Shown here: positions 16,468-27,625 of the stretch, piece after piece
Numbering within the stretch: position 1 is the stretch's first letter
Layout of the letters: each line of letters opens with the position of its first letter
NCBI GenBank assembly: GCA_029821875.1
Contig: JALGXW010000001.1
Coordinates: 62,001-126,000 of the forward strand
Direction of reading: 5' to 3'
Length of the DNA: 64,000 nucleotides
Origin: Candidatus Hebobacterum abditum
GTDB taxonomy: Bacteria; Armatimonadota; Hebobacteria; Hebobacterales; Hebobacteraceae
Position numbers and translations under genes: made by a program
Notes under the pieces: model-generated
Told to the model about the DNA's origin: nothing
The model's database searches: none
The model's input: only the letters and a program-made list of their open reading frames with translations

Positions 16468-17300
16468 GGTCGATCGCGGTGCTGCTACTGCTCCTTGCCG
16501 GGCTGCCGTCGGCTGCCTACGGCGTCGATCCGGCTTCCCTCGAACAGCATGTGAGACGGAACCCGTGCGACTACTCTGCACGTCGCGATCTGGTTGTGGC
16601 GCAGGCCGGGTCTGGGGACTTCGCAGCCGCCTACTACCATGCCGCGTGGCTGGCCTGGCTGGGTCCTCGGGAGTACGCTGACTCTGCAGAGGGCATCGCC
16701 TTCATTCGCAGCCGGCTCAACCGGGACCGCTCGCGTCTTCACGCGACCAGAAGCACTGCGACGGTCACAGCGGCTGTACAGGCGAGACGACTGCTCTTCG
16801 ACACGTGCCTCAACGGCGCCGTCGCGCAGCAGACCACGCGGCTCCGTCGAGACATCTCGGATCTCGCCGAGCGCGCGGAGGAGACAGCGGCCGCGGCGAG
16901 CAGGAATGATCCCGTCGTGCGAATGGCTCTGGCGGACCTTGCCTTGACGCTGGATGACGTGCTCGTGTTCGAGGGAAGGAACTCGACGAAGCGCAGCCGC
17001 GTGCGGACCCTCCGGGCCGCGGCAAGCCGCGCCGAGGCCGCGGCGGCCATGGTTCCGGAAGCGCCAGGGCCTCGGCGGCTGCTGGCGGTGATCCGCTCTC
17101 GCCTGGCCGAGCTGGACGGCATACCCGATCTCTGGGATCTCGCCATCGCCGAAGCCGAGTTCGCTCGACAGATTGATCCATCCGACGCGTATCTCTCCGA
17201 GCTCCTCTGGACCCTACACCTGCGTGCAGGCCACTGGGAGCGGGCCAAGGTCTGGCAGAAGCGCGTGGAGGCCGCAGCCGAGGCATCTGGGAGCGAATGA
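16464..17300 (+). CDS. Secreted TPR-like helical protein coupled to the protease
   Basis: Protein of 278 residues, GTG start overlapping the protease stop (GTGA). A short signal peptide (SIAVLLLLLAGLPSAAYG) is followed by helical, alanine-rich sequence with TPR-like spacing (RRDLVVAQAGSGDFAAAYYHAAWLA; AEFARQIDPSDAYLSELLW). No catalytic motif is seen. Overlap with the protease suggests a partner or substrate-delivery role outside the cytoplasmic membrane. I cannot assign a family. Confidence 0.65.
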   Translation: MRSIAVLLLLLAGLPSAAYGVDPASLEQHVRRNPCDYSARRDLVVAQAGSGDFAAAYYHAAWLAWLGPREYADSAEGIAFIRSRLNRDRSRLHATRSTATVTAAVQARRLLFDTCLNGAVAQQTTRLRRDISDLAERAEETAAAASRNDPVVRMALADLALTLDDVLVFEGRNSTKRSRVRTLRAAASRAEAAAAMVPEAPGPRRLLAVIRSRLAELDGIPDLWDLAIAEAEFARQIDPSDAYLSELLWTLHLRAGHWERAKVWQKRVEAAAEASGSE

Positions 17301-17441
17301 GCAACTGCCAATCCTTTGGTTCTAGCGCGAACGGGGAGTCTGAGGTAGAGTAGCGACGGCCGCCGTTCCCCTGAGTTTCCTGCCGGGTCCACCTGAGAGA
17401 GGCGTTCTCCCGTTGGGCGGCCGAAGGGAGGTCAGCCGAAG

Positions 17442-17672
17442 GTGGATGTCAAGTGCTCGAAGTGCGGGGCCGAGAACTGGCTGGAGAACCAGAGCCGGTG
17501 TCTCACCTGCGACGCGATCCTTCGCCGATGTGCCGACTGCACCAATTATGACGCGGCCCAGGAGAAGTGCCGGCCGCTGGACACTGATGTGGACGGCCAC
17601 GAGGCGGAGAACCCCAGCCTGCTCTCGATGAGCACGAACTGCCTCAACTACCGCTGCGCGCAGAAGGTCTGA
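17442..17672 (+). CDS. Cysteine-rich double zinc-knuckle protein, copy 1
   Basis: Protein of 76 residues with nine cysteines. Cys5, Cys8, Cys20 and Cys23 form a zinc ribbon (CSKC...CLTC). The segment LRRCADCTNYDAAQEKC gives Cys30, 33 and 43, and SMSTNC gives Cys67, suggesting a second metal site. A paralogue with the same plan lies at 27268-27504. The start is GTG with GGGAGG about ten bases upstream. No signal peptide or membrane segment is present, so it is cytoplasmic. Function unknown; RNA, DNA or protein binding is possible for such knuckles. Confidence 0.75.
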   Translation: MDVKCSKCGAENWLENQSRCLTCDAILRRCADCTNYDAAQEKCRPLDTDVDGHEAENPSLLSMSTNCLNYRCAQKV

Positions 17673-17704
17673 GAGCCGGAGGGTTCGCTCCTCGACGGCG
17701 GACC

Positions 17705-19882
17705 TCAGCCGCGACGCGCTCGCTCGACGCGGAGAACGTCGCTCAGCGCGCCAATGCGGTCCGTGATCTGCTTGAGGTGGTCGAGGCTTCTCACCTCGAC
17801 GCGGAGGGATACGCGCGCCATTCTGGGCTTGCCGCCGGTCCGAACGCGAGCCTCGAGGATGTTCGTGCTGAGCGAACTGATGATCGAGGTGATGTCGCTG
17901 GTGAGCCCGACCCGGTCGAGCGCATCGACTTCCACCGTCACCGGGAAGTATGCGTCTTCGCTCAGCGTCCACTCGAGGGGAAGGAGGCGGTCGGGCTCGC
18001 GGCGCGAGTAGTAGGACACATTTGGGCATTTAGCTCGATGCACCGTGACGCCCCTTCCCCGGGTGATGAAGCCGACTATCGCGTCGCCCGGCACCGGCGC
18101 ACAGCAGCGCGAAAGGCGGTACAGGACATCGGTCACGCCGGCGGCGCTTATCGCCACCCGAAGGCTGCCCTGATCGGCCTGTGCGGCCTTCTTCTTGCGC
18201 TTGGCCTTCGGCGCTTCTCCACGCAGCCTGCGGACCACCGTCTCTGCAGCGAGGTCGCCATAGCCGACGGCCGCGTAGATGTCCTCCACTGCGTTGTAGC
18301 TCAGACGCGGGGCCAGCTCGGCGAGGCCCTTCTCCGCGAGCGTCTTCCCTGGATCGATGCCCGATCGCGAGCACTCCTCCTCGAGCCGTTCGCGTCCCCG
18401 AGCGATGCTCTCCTCCCGCTGAGCGCGTCGATACCAGGCCTTGATCTTGCTCCTCGCCGGGGAGCTCGCCACGAAGGAGAGCCAGTCGAGGCTCGGGCGC
18501 GCGGTCGGACGCGAGGAGGTGATGATCTCCGCAACGTCGCCGTTCCTGAAGACGTAGTCCAGGGGAACCATGCGGCCGTTGACCTTGGCGCCGACACAGC
18601 TATGTCCCACCTCGGTGTGAATCCGATAGGCGAAGTCCACGGGTGTGGATCCCGCTGGCAGGTCGATGACGTCCCCCTTGGGGGTGAAGACGAAAACTTG
18701 GTCTTTGAAGAGGTCGAGCTTCAGCGATTCAAGCCACTCGTGTGGGTCGCGAAGATCGGTGTGAAGCTCTAGCAGCTGCCGCAGCCATGAGAGCTTGGCA
18801 TCCGCCTCCAGGTCCCCGCCCCGGCCCTCCTTGTAGCGCCAATGGGACGCGACGCCATACTCAGCACGGCGATGCATCGCCCACGTTCTGATCTGCACCT
18901 CCATCGGACTGCCCGTGGGGCCGACCGCCTTCGTATGCAGAGACTGGTACATGTTTGGCTTGGGCTTGGCGACATAGTCCGTAAACATATCGGGCAGCGG
19001 CAGCCATAGCGAATGGACGACCCCGAGCACTGTGTAGCACTCGGTCTCCGTGTTGACGATTACGCGGATGGCTTCGAGATCGAGGATCTGATCGAAGTCC
19101 ACAGATTGCGTCTGCATCTTCTGGTAGATGCTGTAGAAGTGCTTCGGCCGCCCCTCGATGGTGGCCTCGATGCCCATCTCTGTGAGCCTATCGCGAAGCT
19201 GCGCGACGGCCTCTTGGATGGCCGCCTCCCGCTCCTCCCGGCTCTGGGTGACCGCCTGGGCGATCTCCAGATACTTCTCGGGGTCGAGGTGCTCCAGCGC
19301 CAGGTCTTCCAGCTGCCATTTGAAGCGCCAGACGCCGAGGCGGTGGGCGATGGGGGCCATGATCTGGAGCGTCTCCTGCGCGACCTCCCGTCTTCGTTCC
19401 TCCGGGAGGGGGCCGAGAGTGCTCATGTTGTGGAGGCGGTCCGCCAGCTTGATGAGGATGACCCGCAGGTCCTGTGCCATCGCCAGGAGCATCCGGCGCA
19501 GGTTCTCCGCCTGGTGTTCGCGCCCCGTGTCGAACTGGATGCGGCGGAGTTTGGTGACGCCATCCACGAGGACGGCTATCTCGTCCCCGAACTCCCGACG
19601 TATCTCGTCCAGGTCGCGCCCGGTGTCCTCCACCACATCGTGCAGAAGGGCGGCCGCGAGAGTCGCATCATCCATCTCAAGCTCGGTCAGCAGCTTGGCC
19701 ACCGCCAGGGGATGAACCACGTAGTCATCGCCGGTGAGCCGCTTCTGGCCCTCGTGGGCCAATGCGGCGAACTCGTATGCCCGCCTCAGGCGGTCCTGGT
19801 CCGCCTCCGGGTCATACTGCGATGTGGCCTCGAGAAGCTCTTCGAGCGCGGCCGGCGTTCTGTCGGTCGTTCTCCCCGCCAT
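17705..19882 (-). CDS. rel: Bifunctional (p)ppGpp synthetase/hydrolase, Rel/SpoT family
   Basis: Stringent-response enzyme of 725 residues. The HD hydrolase domain has LLHDVVED near residue 80 and the RLHNM helix, with both metal-binding motifs intact. The synthetase domain (about 237-345) has GRPKHFYSIYQKM, FDQILDLEAIRVIV and EVQIRTWAMH. A TGS domain (about 395-457: VFVFTPKGDVIDLPAGSTPVDFAYRIH) and a C-terminal ACT domain (about 650-725) follow. Both activities appear intact, as expected where a single Rel is present. It lies 3 bases after recJ at the end of the sec operon; rel and recJ are adjacent in many bacteria. Confidence 0.96.
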   Translation of the reverse strand: MAGRTTDRTPAALEELLEATSQYDPEADQDRLRRAYEFAALAHEGQKRLTGDDYVVHPLAVAKLLTELEMDDATLAAALLHDVVEDTGRDLDEIRREFGDEIAVLVDGVTKLRRIQFDTGREHQAENLRRMLLAMAQDLRVILIKLADRLHNMSTLGPLPEERRREVAQETLQIMAPIAHRLGVWRFKWQLEDLALEHLDPEKYLEIAQAVTQSREEREAAIQEAVAQLRDRLTEMGIEATIEGRPKHFYSIYQKMQTQSVDFDQILDLEAIRVIVNTETECYTVLGVVHSLWLPLPDMFTDYVAKPKPNMYQSLHTKAVGPTGSPMEVQIRTWAMHRRAEYGVASHWRYKEGRGGDLEADAKLSWLRQLLELHTDLRDPHEWLESLKLDLFKDQVFVFTPKGDVIDLPAGSTPVDFAYRIHTEVGHSCVGAKVNGRMVPLDYVFRNGDVAEIITSSRPTARPSLDWLSFVASSPARSKIKAWYRRAQREESIARGRERLEEECSRSGIDPGKTLAEKGLAELAPRLSYNAVEDIYAAVGYGDLAAETVVRRLRGEAPKAKRKKKAAQADQGSLRVAISAAGVTDVLYRLSRCCAPVPGDAIVGFITRGRGVTVHRAKCPNVSYYSRREPDRLLPLEWTLSEDAYFPVTVEVDALDRVGLTSDITSIISSLSTNILEARVRTGGKPRMARVSLRVEVRSLDHLKQITDRIGALSDVLRVERARRG

Positions 19883-19885
19883 GCA

Positions 19886-21607
19886 TCATCCGCCATCGGG
19901 AACGGCTACATCAACCACATGCAACCGGACCCTGGGAGTTCCGCCCCAGTCGTCGAGCCTGGCACGATAGCATACATCCATTGTTCCCCCCACGCGGAGG
20001 TCTTCCCCCGCCGATCCCGCGCCAAACCAGATCGCGTCTGCGACCTCTGCCTGATCGCCGCGGAGACGTAGGGACAGATGAGAGCCATCCCCCACGGGCG
20101 CGATCTCCTCCGCCGTGAGGTCCGTGGTCATCAGGGTCGGCGTCGGGTTCCCCATCCCGAAAGGCGCAAGCTCGTTCAACTCGCTCACAGCGCGCAGCGT
20201 CAGCTCTCCCATGGAGGCTTGGGCATCGACCTCGATGCGGCGAAGGAGGTCGTCCCCCGAGAGGCACTCATCCGCAACTTCGTTGATTCGTTGGCGAAGC
20301 TCCTCCATTCGGGGCGCCTCGATCCCGAAGCCGGCCGCGTAGTGGTGGCCGCCGAAGCGGGTCAGCACGGAGTCGCAGCGCTGCAGCGCCTCCCACAGGT
20401 TGAAGGCCATGATGCTCCGCCCAGAGCCCTTTCCCACACCGTCCGAGATCGCGACGAGAAGCGTCGGCCTGTGGTATCTTTCCACGAGACGCGAAGCGAC
20501 GATCCCGATTACGCCGGGGTGCCAGCGCTCCGATCCCAGGACGATCACCTTTTCTCGAGCCAAGTCTATCTCGGCAGCCAGCATCTCCTCCGCTTGCGCC
20601 AGCGTCTGCCTCTCCTCCAGTTGGCGAGCTTCGTTGTGCTGCGACAACTCGCGCGCCAGATTGCGCGCCTCTGCCGCGTCTTGTGTCAGCAGCAGCCTCA
20701 CGGACGCGCGCGCATCCTCCATGCGGCCGGCAGCGTTGATGCGGGGCGCAAGGGCGAAGGCGACATCGCGCGTCCCCACAGCGCGGTCGCGACCGATGCC
20801 CGACACCTCCAGCAGCGCTTTGATTCCGGCCTTGCGGCTAGTTGACAGTCTGCCGAGTCCGTGCTGGACGAACAGCCTGTTCTCCCCGAGCAAAGGGACG
20901 ACGTCCGCGACGGTGCCAAGGCAGACGAGATCGAGGAAGTTGAGCTCCTGCCCTTCAGGTATGTTCCTCGCCCGGGCGAGGGCGGTGACGAGCTTGAATG
21001 CCACACCTACTCCGGCCAGGTCCTTGAAGGGGTAGCCGGAATCGGCCCGCCAGGGGTTGAGGACGGGCGCAGAAGGGAGCCGATCCCCCGGGCGGTGGTG
21101 GTCGGTCACGATGACCTGCATCCCGAGCTCTTGTGCCGCCGCGACGGGCTCCAGCGCAGTGCTCCCGCAGTCGACGGTTATCAGCAGTTCGACTCCGTCG
21201 TGGTGTGCCTGCTGGATGGCCTCCTCGTTGACACCGTATCCCTCCTCAACGCGGTGGGGTATGTACCAGTCGACGTCCGCGCCCAGCCGCCCCAGGGCCC
21301 TTACCAGAAGAGCCGTTGCGCAGACTCCGTCTACGTCGTAATCCCCATAGATTCGTATGCGAGCGCTCCGGCGGAGAGCGTCGTCTACCATCTCGGCCGC
21401 CTGCGTCATATCCGCCATCGCGAATGGATCGGCCAGCGCAGCAAGATCGTGGCCGAGGAAGGCGCGAGCGGCCTGCGAATCAGCGACGCCCCTGCAGACG
21501 AGCGCGCGCGCGGTGAGCCGACCGACGCCGAGCTCATCCGACAGCCTCTGCGCCGCCACATCGTCGGCCTGTCTGATCGCCCATCGCGCTCCGGTGAGAC
21601 TACGCAT
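19886..21607 (-). CDS. recJ: Single-stranded-DNA-specific exonuclease RecJ
   Basis: DHH-family 5'-3' exonuclease of 573 residues used in recombination and repair. Motifs in order: IYGDYDVDGVCATALL (about 85-100), DCGSTA (about 143), VTDHHRPGD (about 166), then the GGHHYAAGF motif of the DHHA1 domain and a C-terminal OB-fold region. Length is normal. The start overlaps the end of the CDF transporter gene by 8 bases, and rel follows after 3 bases. Confidence 0.95.
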   Translation of the reverse strand: MRSLTGARWAIRQADDVAAQRLSDELGVGRLTARALVCRGVADSQAARAFLGHDLAALADPFAMADMTQAAEMVDDALRRSARIRIYGDYDVDGVCATALLVRALGRLGADVDWYIPHRVEEGYGVNEEAIQQAHHDGVELLITVDCGSTALEPVAAAQELGMQVIVTDHHRPGDRLPSAPVLNPWRADSGYPFKDLAGVGVAFKLVTALARARNIPEGQELNFLDLVCLGTVADVVPLLGENRLFVQHGLGRLSTSRKAGIKALLEVSGIGRDRAVGTRDVAFALAPRINAAGRMEDARASVRLLLTQDAAEARNLARELSQHNEARQLEERQTLAQAEEMLAAEIDLAREKVIVLGSERWHPGVIGIVASRLVERYHRPTLLVAISDGVGKGSGRSIMAFNLWEALQRCDSVLTRFGGHHYAAGFGIEAPRMEELRQRINEVADECLSGDDLLRRIEVDAQASMGELTLRAVSELNELAPFGMGNPTPTLMTTDLTAEEIAPVGDGSHLSLRLRGDQAEVADAIWFGAGSAGEDLRVGGTMDVCYRARLDDWGGTPRVRLHVVDVAVPDGG

Positions 21608-22529
21608 CCGCTCCTCCGCCGTCTCTCCGCGTGGGCTCCACGTGTATCATGATCTGGGCGCCCGGGACAAGCGCTCCCAGCTCCTCCTCGAGGTGGTCGC
21701 ACAACGCGTGAGAGTCCGACACCGACTGGTCGCCGGGGACCTCCAAGTGCAGGTCAACGTACCGCTCGGGCCCTGCCTGGCGCGTTCGCAGGCGATGGAA
21801 GCCAGCGAACTGCGGGTAGTGCTCTGCAAGGAGCGTCTCTATCTTCGCAATGTCCGCCTCGGGCAGAGCGCGGTCGACGAGTTGGTCGTAGGAACGCCGC
21901 GCGATACCGACTGCTGCACGCGTTATGATGAGTGCAATTGCGATGGCTATGAAGGGGTCCACGTGATGAACTTCAGGATACCCCGCCCAGGAACCGATGG
22001 CGATCGCTGCCATGCCAACCAGGACGGCGGCCGAAGTCCACACGTCTGTGCGCAGGTGCCAGGCGTCGGCCTCCAGCGCCATCGACTCGGTCTCGCGCGC
22101 CACGCGGAAGAGCATCCGGGAGACGAACAGGTTCACGATCGCCGACACGGCCATCACAGCCGCTCCTAGAAGGGGCTCCCGCACCTCCGATTCCCAGCGG
22201 ATCAGCCTGCTGCCTGCACCCCAGAGTATGACACCCACGGCGGCGAGGATCAGCACCGCCTCGGCCAGGCCCGAAAGGCTCTCGAACTTGCCGTGCCCAA
22301 AGGTGTGATCCGGGTCGGCCGGCTCGCGGGCCTTTCGCACGGCGACATAGGCCATCATTGCCGCGGCGAGATCGAGCCCGGAGTGGAGAGCCTCGGAAAG
22401 GATGCTCACAGAGCCCGTGACCAGCCCTGCGGCCAGCTTGCCGCCAGCGAGAAGGATATTGGAGTAGACGGAGGTGCGAGCGGCTCGGGTTGCCTTGGTC
22501 CTTGCTTCCGCTCCTCGCACCGGGGTCAT
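21600..22529 (-). CDS. Cation diffusion facilitator (divalent metal efflux)
   Basis: Zn/Fe/Mn-proton antiporter family of 309 residues with six TM helices. The binding-site motif HSGLD (helix 2) and the ALEADAWHLRTDV motif (helix 5; HxxxD) are intact, and DPDHTFGHGKFE marks the loop. A C-terminal cytoplasmic domain (about 215-305) has the usual ferredoxin-like pattern. The metal cannot be predicted. It lies 22 bases after secF, inside the sec-recJ-rel operon. Confidence 0.93.
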   Translation of the reverse strand: MTPVRGAEARTKATRAARTSVYSNILLAGGKLAAGLVTGSVSILSEALHSGLDLAAAMMAYVAVRKAREPADPDHTFGHGKFESLSGLAEAVLILAAVGVILWGAGSRLIRWESEVREPLLGAAVMAVSAIVNLFVSRMLFRVARETESMALEADAWHLRTDVWTSAAVLVGMAAIAIGSWAGYPEVHHVDPFIAIAIALIITRAAVGIARRSYDQLVDRALPEADIAKIETLLAEHYPQFAGFHRLRTRQAGPERYVDLHLEVPGDQSVSDSHALCDHLEEELGALVPGAQIMIHVEPTRRDGGGADA

Positions 22530-22551
22530 CAGGAAATCTCCCCCAAGGCGA

Positions 22552-23733
22552 TCAGAAGCGCCGCTTACGCTTTCGGCCTGCCCTCAGCTTCTTGCGCTCG
22601 GCGCGCGACGCGCGGGTCCGCTTCTGCGCGGCCGGCGGCGGTGACTCGACTGGAGAGTCGGCCTCCTGGCGCTCCTCGGTCGGTGCCGCCTCGGCCGCAG
22701 GCTGCGCCGGAGTCAAGCGCGCTGGGCGGCGCACCGGCGCGGCTCGCTCGGCCATCTGCCGCACGGGCCGCCCCGTAGCCCGGCGCGCGGTGAGCTTGCG
22801 CTCCTCCCGGTTCTTGAGCACGACGAGCACCTGCGCCGCGTTGAAGATCGAGGAGTAGCCGCCCGCAAGCATCCCGACGATCAGCGCGAAGGTGAAGTCC
22901 CGCAGCGAGGCGCCGCCCAGCAGGTACACGGCCACCAACACCAGCAGGACCGTCAGAACGGTGTTCACCGACCGCGCCATCGTCTCGAGCAGCGAGATGT
23001 TCGCGGTCTCTCCGAACGTATCTCCTTTGCGCAGGCGCATGTTCTCGCGGAGGCGGTCGAATAGGACGATGGTGTCGTGCACCGAGTATCCCACCACCGT
23101 CAGAGCGGCCGCCACAAAGGGGCTGTTGATCTCTCGCTGCGTGATGGCGAACGCGCCGACGAGCACGAGCACGTCGTGGACCAGGGCAACGAGCGCCGAG
23201 CCGGCCCACTTGAAGTCGAAGTAGCGAATGCGGATCCAGATGAGGATGAAGAGACAGCCCCAGGCGACCGCCTTGACCGCGTTCCAGATCAGCTCCTCGC
23301 TCACGACCGCGGTGACGAGCTGGCTCTCTGCCTCCTCGATGCCGGGAAATGCCTCGGAGAGCACGGGCAGCATTGCCCGCCTCTGCTCGCCGAGGACATC
23401 GTCGTCTGTCTTGCCCTGCGGGGCGACGACGCGGGTGCGAACCAGGAGCTGGTCTGTGACGGTCGCCGTGCCGGCGAGCTGGAGTCGCGCGTCCACACCG
23501 GTTGACCCGATGGCCTCTCTCGCGCGCCCCAGCGTCTGTGTGTGCTGTCCTGGCGCGACCGGCTCGGAGAACCGGTAGGTGACGAGCCCGCCCCCTGTGA
23601 AGTCGATGCCGAAATTGAGGCCGCGGGTACCCAGGAAGACCATGCCGGTCGCGATCACTATGAGCGAAATCGCGAACCAGAGCCATCTATATCCGACCAG
23701 GTCCCACTTTCGTCCGCGAAAAAGGTCTACCAC
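22552..23733 (-). CDS. secF: Protein translocase subunit SecF with long basic C-terminal tail
   Basis: Membrane partner of SecD in proton-driven late steps of Sec export. GIDFTGGGLVTYRF follows the first TM, and YSVHDTIVLFDRLREN is the signature of TM4-5; six TM helices are present. The canonical protein should end near residue 306. Here it continues for about 85 residues rich in Arg, Lys, Pro and Ala, ending RKRKRRF on the cytoplasmic side. It lies 37 bases after secD. Confidence 0.95.
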   Translation of the reverse strand: MVDLFRGRKWDLVGYRWLWFAISLIVIATGMVFLGTRGLNFGIDFTGGGLVTYRFSEPVAPGQHTQTLGRAREAIGSTGVDARLQLAGTATVTDQLLVRTRVVAPQGKTDDDVLGEQRRAMLPVLSEAFPGIEEAESQLVTAVVSEELIWNAVKAVAWGCLFILIWIRIRYFDFKWAGSALVALVHDVLVLVGAFAITQREINSPFVAAALTVVGYSVHDTIVLFDRLRENMRLRKGDTFGETANISLLETMARSVNTVLTVLLVLVAVYLLGGASLRDFTFALIVGMLAGGYSSIFNAAQVLVVLKNREERKLTARRATGRPVRQMAERAAPVRRPARLTPAQPAAEAAPTEERQEADSPVESPPPAAQKRTRASRAERKKLRAGRKRKRRF

Positions 23734-23770
23734 GGTTCTTCTCCCAACGCCGCGCGGCGCGTGTCCTCCC

Positions 23771-25468
23771 CTAGACCTGTCCGACTTCCTCCGGGGATAC
23801 CCCGAACAGAGCCACCTTCCGTGCCAAGGCCGTGTTTATCGCCATGTTCACGAAGAGCCTGGTCACGGTCACGGCCGTGAACAGGCTGACGGCAACGCCG
23901 ATGATGAGGGCGACAGCGAACCCCTTGATGGGTCCGGTGCCGAAGTAGAAGAGCACGAAGCCCGTGCCGATGCTGCACACGTTCGAGTCCAGGATGGCCG
24001 CCCAGGCCCGCTTGAAAGCGGCCTCGACGGCGGATCGCATCGTCTTCCCGGTTCGGATCTCCTCCTTGAGGCGCTCGAAGATGATGATGTTGGCGTCGAC
24101 CGCCATACCGATCGACAGGATTACGGCGAGAATGCCCGGGAGTGTCAGCACTTGGTTCACGAGCTTGATCGCTCCGAGCAGGAGAATGACGTACATCACC
24201 AGAGCAACGTCTGCCAGCAGGCCGGGCAGCCGGTAATAGAGCGCCATAAACACGAGCACGGCGAGGAAACCCCAGAAGCCGGCCTTCAGGCTTTTGAGGA
24301 GAGCGTCCTGGCCGAGCTGGGCGCTGACGGTTCGGCTCTCGATGTACTCGAGGTCGAAGGGGAGCGCACCTGCATTCAGCAGGATACTGAGGTCGCGCGC
24401 CTCCTCCAACCCGCCCGGCCTGTCGAAGCCGCCCTCGATCACACCTTCGCGGCGGATGGTGGCTCTAATCACCGGCGCGCTGATCAGCTTGCCGTCCATC
24501 ACGATGGCGAGGTAGTGATTCTGATGCGCACGCGTGAAGTCTTCAAAGCGCTTGATGGCATCGCCTTGGAGCTCAAAGGTGACCTGGGTCTGCTGCCCGG
24601 CCAGCGAGTCCACTCGCGACGTGGGCCTTAGGTCCTTCCCGGTCACGATGACAGGAGACTCGTCGATTACCTGCTCTGTCGGAACCTCTTTGCCCGTTGG
24701 GTCCCGGAAGGTGTAGACGGGCTCCCCCGCAACTTCAGTCTCCTCCGGCCTGCCCTCGTCGCCAAAGGCATACTTGCGGGGGATGTGCCGAAGCTGGAGG
24801 ACAGCCGTCTGCCGGATGAGCTCCTTCGCCGCCTCGGGGTCCTTCACGCCGGGCAGCTCCACGATGATACGATCCGGCAGCTGCCGCTGGATGATCGGCT
24901 CCGTGACACCGTACTGATTGACGCGGTTCTCGATGATCCTCTCGATGCTGGCGAGGTGCTCCGATGTGAAGTCCTCAGGCTTCGCGACCTTGATCTCAAC
25001 GTCCGGGAACCTCTCCGCCAGGAGGGCCTTGATCTTCTCGGCCTGCTCTCCGACATCGACGCCCTCCTCCAGCCGAGTACGGACGCGGATGCGATCATCA
25101 ACGAGCTGGAGCTCGCGCTTGCCGGTGCCGATGGCCTCGGTTGGCAGGAGCCCTACCAGCTCCCCATAGAGGTCGTTGCGCTCCTCCTCTGACATCTCCT
25201 GAGCGAGCTCGGCGGCGGAGAACTCGTACACGGCCTGTCGCTGCGCCTGCAGCACGAGGTGGCTGCCGCCCCGGAGATCGAGACCCAACGTGATCCCGAA
25301 GTGGGGTCTGTAGAGCTTGAAGGGCCCCACCTCTCTGACAGGAGACACGACCTCCCCGGTGGCGGGGTCCCTGCGATCGCGCAGCTTGAGCGGCTCGAAG
25401 ACACCTAACGCTGCCAGTATGACCAAGACGATGATTCCAGTGAGCCACCAGCGCGTTCGCGCCTGCAT
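23771..25468 (-). CDS. secD: Protein translocase subunit SecD
   Basis: Protein of 565 residues. TM1 near the N-terminus is followed by LGLDLRGGSHLVLQA (about 58-75). The large P1 domain includes QYGVTEPIIQRQLPDRIIVELPG split across its sheets. Five C-terminal TM helices (about 385-555) contain GMAVDANIIIFERLKEEI. It works with SecF at the Sec channel. First gene of a five-gene operon; the mRNA leader is about 147 bases long from the predicted promoter. Confidence 0.96.
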   Translation of the reverse strand: MQARTRWWLTGIIVLVILAALGVFEPLKLRDRRDPATGEVVSPVREVGPFKLYRPHFGITLGLDLRGGSHLVLQAQRQAVYEFSAAELAQEMSEEERNDLYGELVGLLPTEAIGTGKRELQLVDDRIRVRTRLEEGVDVGEQAEKIKALLAERFPDVEIKVAKPEDFTSEHLASIERIIENRVNQYGVTEPIIQRQLPDRIIVELPGVKDPEAAKELIRQTAVLQLRHIPRKYAFGDEGRPEETEVAGEPVYTFRDPTGKEVPTEQVIDESPVIVTGKDLRPTSRVDSLAGQQTQVTFELQGDAIKRFEDFTRAHQNHYLAIVMDGKLISAPVIRATIRREGVIEGGFDRPGGLEEARDLSILLNAGALPFDLEYIESRTVSAQLGQDALLKSLKAGFWGFLAVLVFMALYYRLPGLLADVALVMYVILLLGAIKLVNQVLTLPGILAVILSIGMAVDANIIIFERLKEEIRTGKTMRSAVEAAFKRAWAAILDSNVCSIGTGFVLFYFGTGPIKGFAVALIIGVAVSLFTAVTVTRLFVNMAINTALARKVALFGVSPEEVGQV

Positions 25469-27066
<1,598 letters not shown>

Positions 27067-27267
27067 CGCCAGTGGGCAAGCCGGAACAGCATTGCCGATC
27101 GCTCCTGGGAAGCCCGGTCGAAGCCGCACGCTGACGAGAGAACGGATCCGCCCGGCTGGATGGCGGGCGACAACGGCGGAGCCGAAAGAGTCGTTGATCG
27201 GCGTTCGGAAGCGGGCACGTGCAGCCGGAACCGTCGCGGAGACGGGGCTGCGGAAAGGGGGAGCGAC

Positions 27268-27504
27268 GTGCAGATCGTCTGTCCCAAGTGCAAGCAGATG
27301 CACGACGTTGACGACAAGACGGCCACCTGTCCGGAGTGTCGCGGCGTCCTCAGGCGCTGCGTGGACTGCGAGAAGTACGACGTCCGGGTTTCCTTCTGCC
27401 GCGAGTTCAACCGACCCATAGATGTGGGAGATGCGAACTACCCGACCTACTCCTCTGAAAGCACCTACTGCCGAGAGTACTCTCCCGCCACCACGGTTGG
27501 CTGA
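27268..27504 (+). CDS. Cysteine-rich double zinc-knuckle protein, copy 2
   Basis: Paralogue of the protein at 17442-17672: 78 residues, GTG start with GGAAAGGGGGAG upstream. Eight cysteines align with copy 1: Cys5 and Cys8, Cys21 and Cys24 (ribbon), then LRRCVDCEKYDVRVSFC (31, 34, 44) and SSESTYC (68). The segment after the last cysteine also matches (CREYS versus CLNYR). No membrane or secretion signal. Function unknown; it follows enolase with a 201-base gap, so it may have its own promoter. Confidence 0.75.
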   Translation: MQIVCPKCKQMHDVDDKTATCPECRGVLRRCVDCEKYDVRVSFCREFNRPIDVGDANYPTYSSESTYCREYSPATTVG

Positions 27505-27523
27505 CCGCGTGTGTGAGCCGCCG

Positions 27524-27551
27524 TTTGCAGGGCGTCGAGGCCGGGTAGAAT
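27524..27551 (+). promoter_or_regulatory. Possible promoter of the 27626 gene
   Basis: TTTGCA, a 16-bp spacer, then TAGAAT (five of six to consensus at -10). It sits about 75 bases before the start codon of the next gene. Confidence 0.4.
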
Positions 27552-27625
27552 CTAGCTGGTCGAGGTTTGGACCTGTCTCTTCGTGAAGATCACCTGCTCA
27601 CGCTCCCGGGGACGGGAGGACGAGC

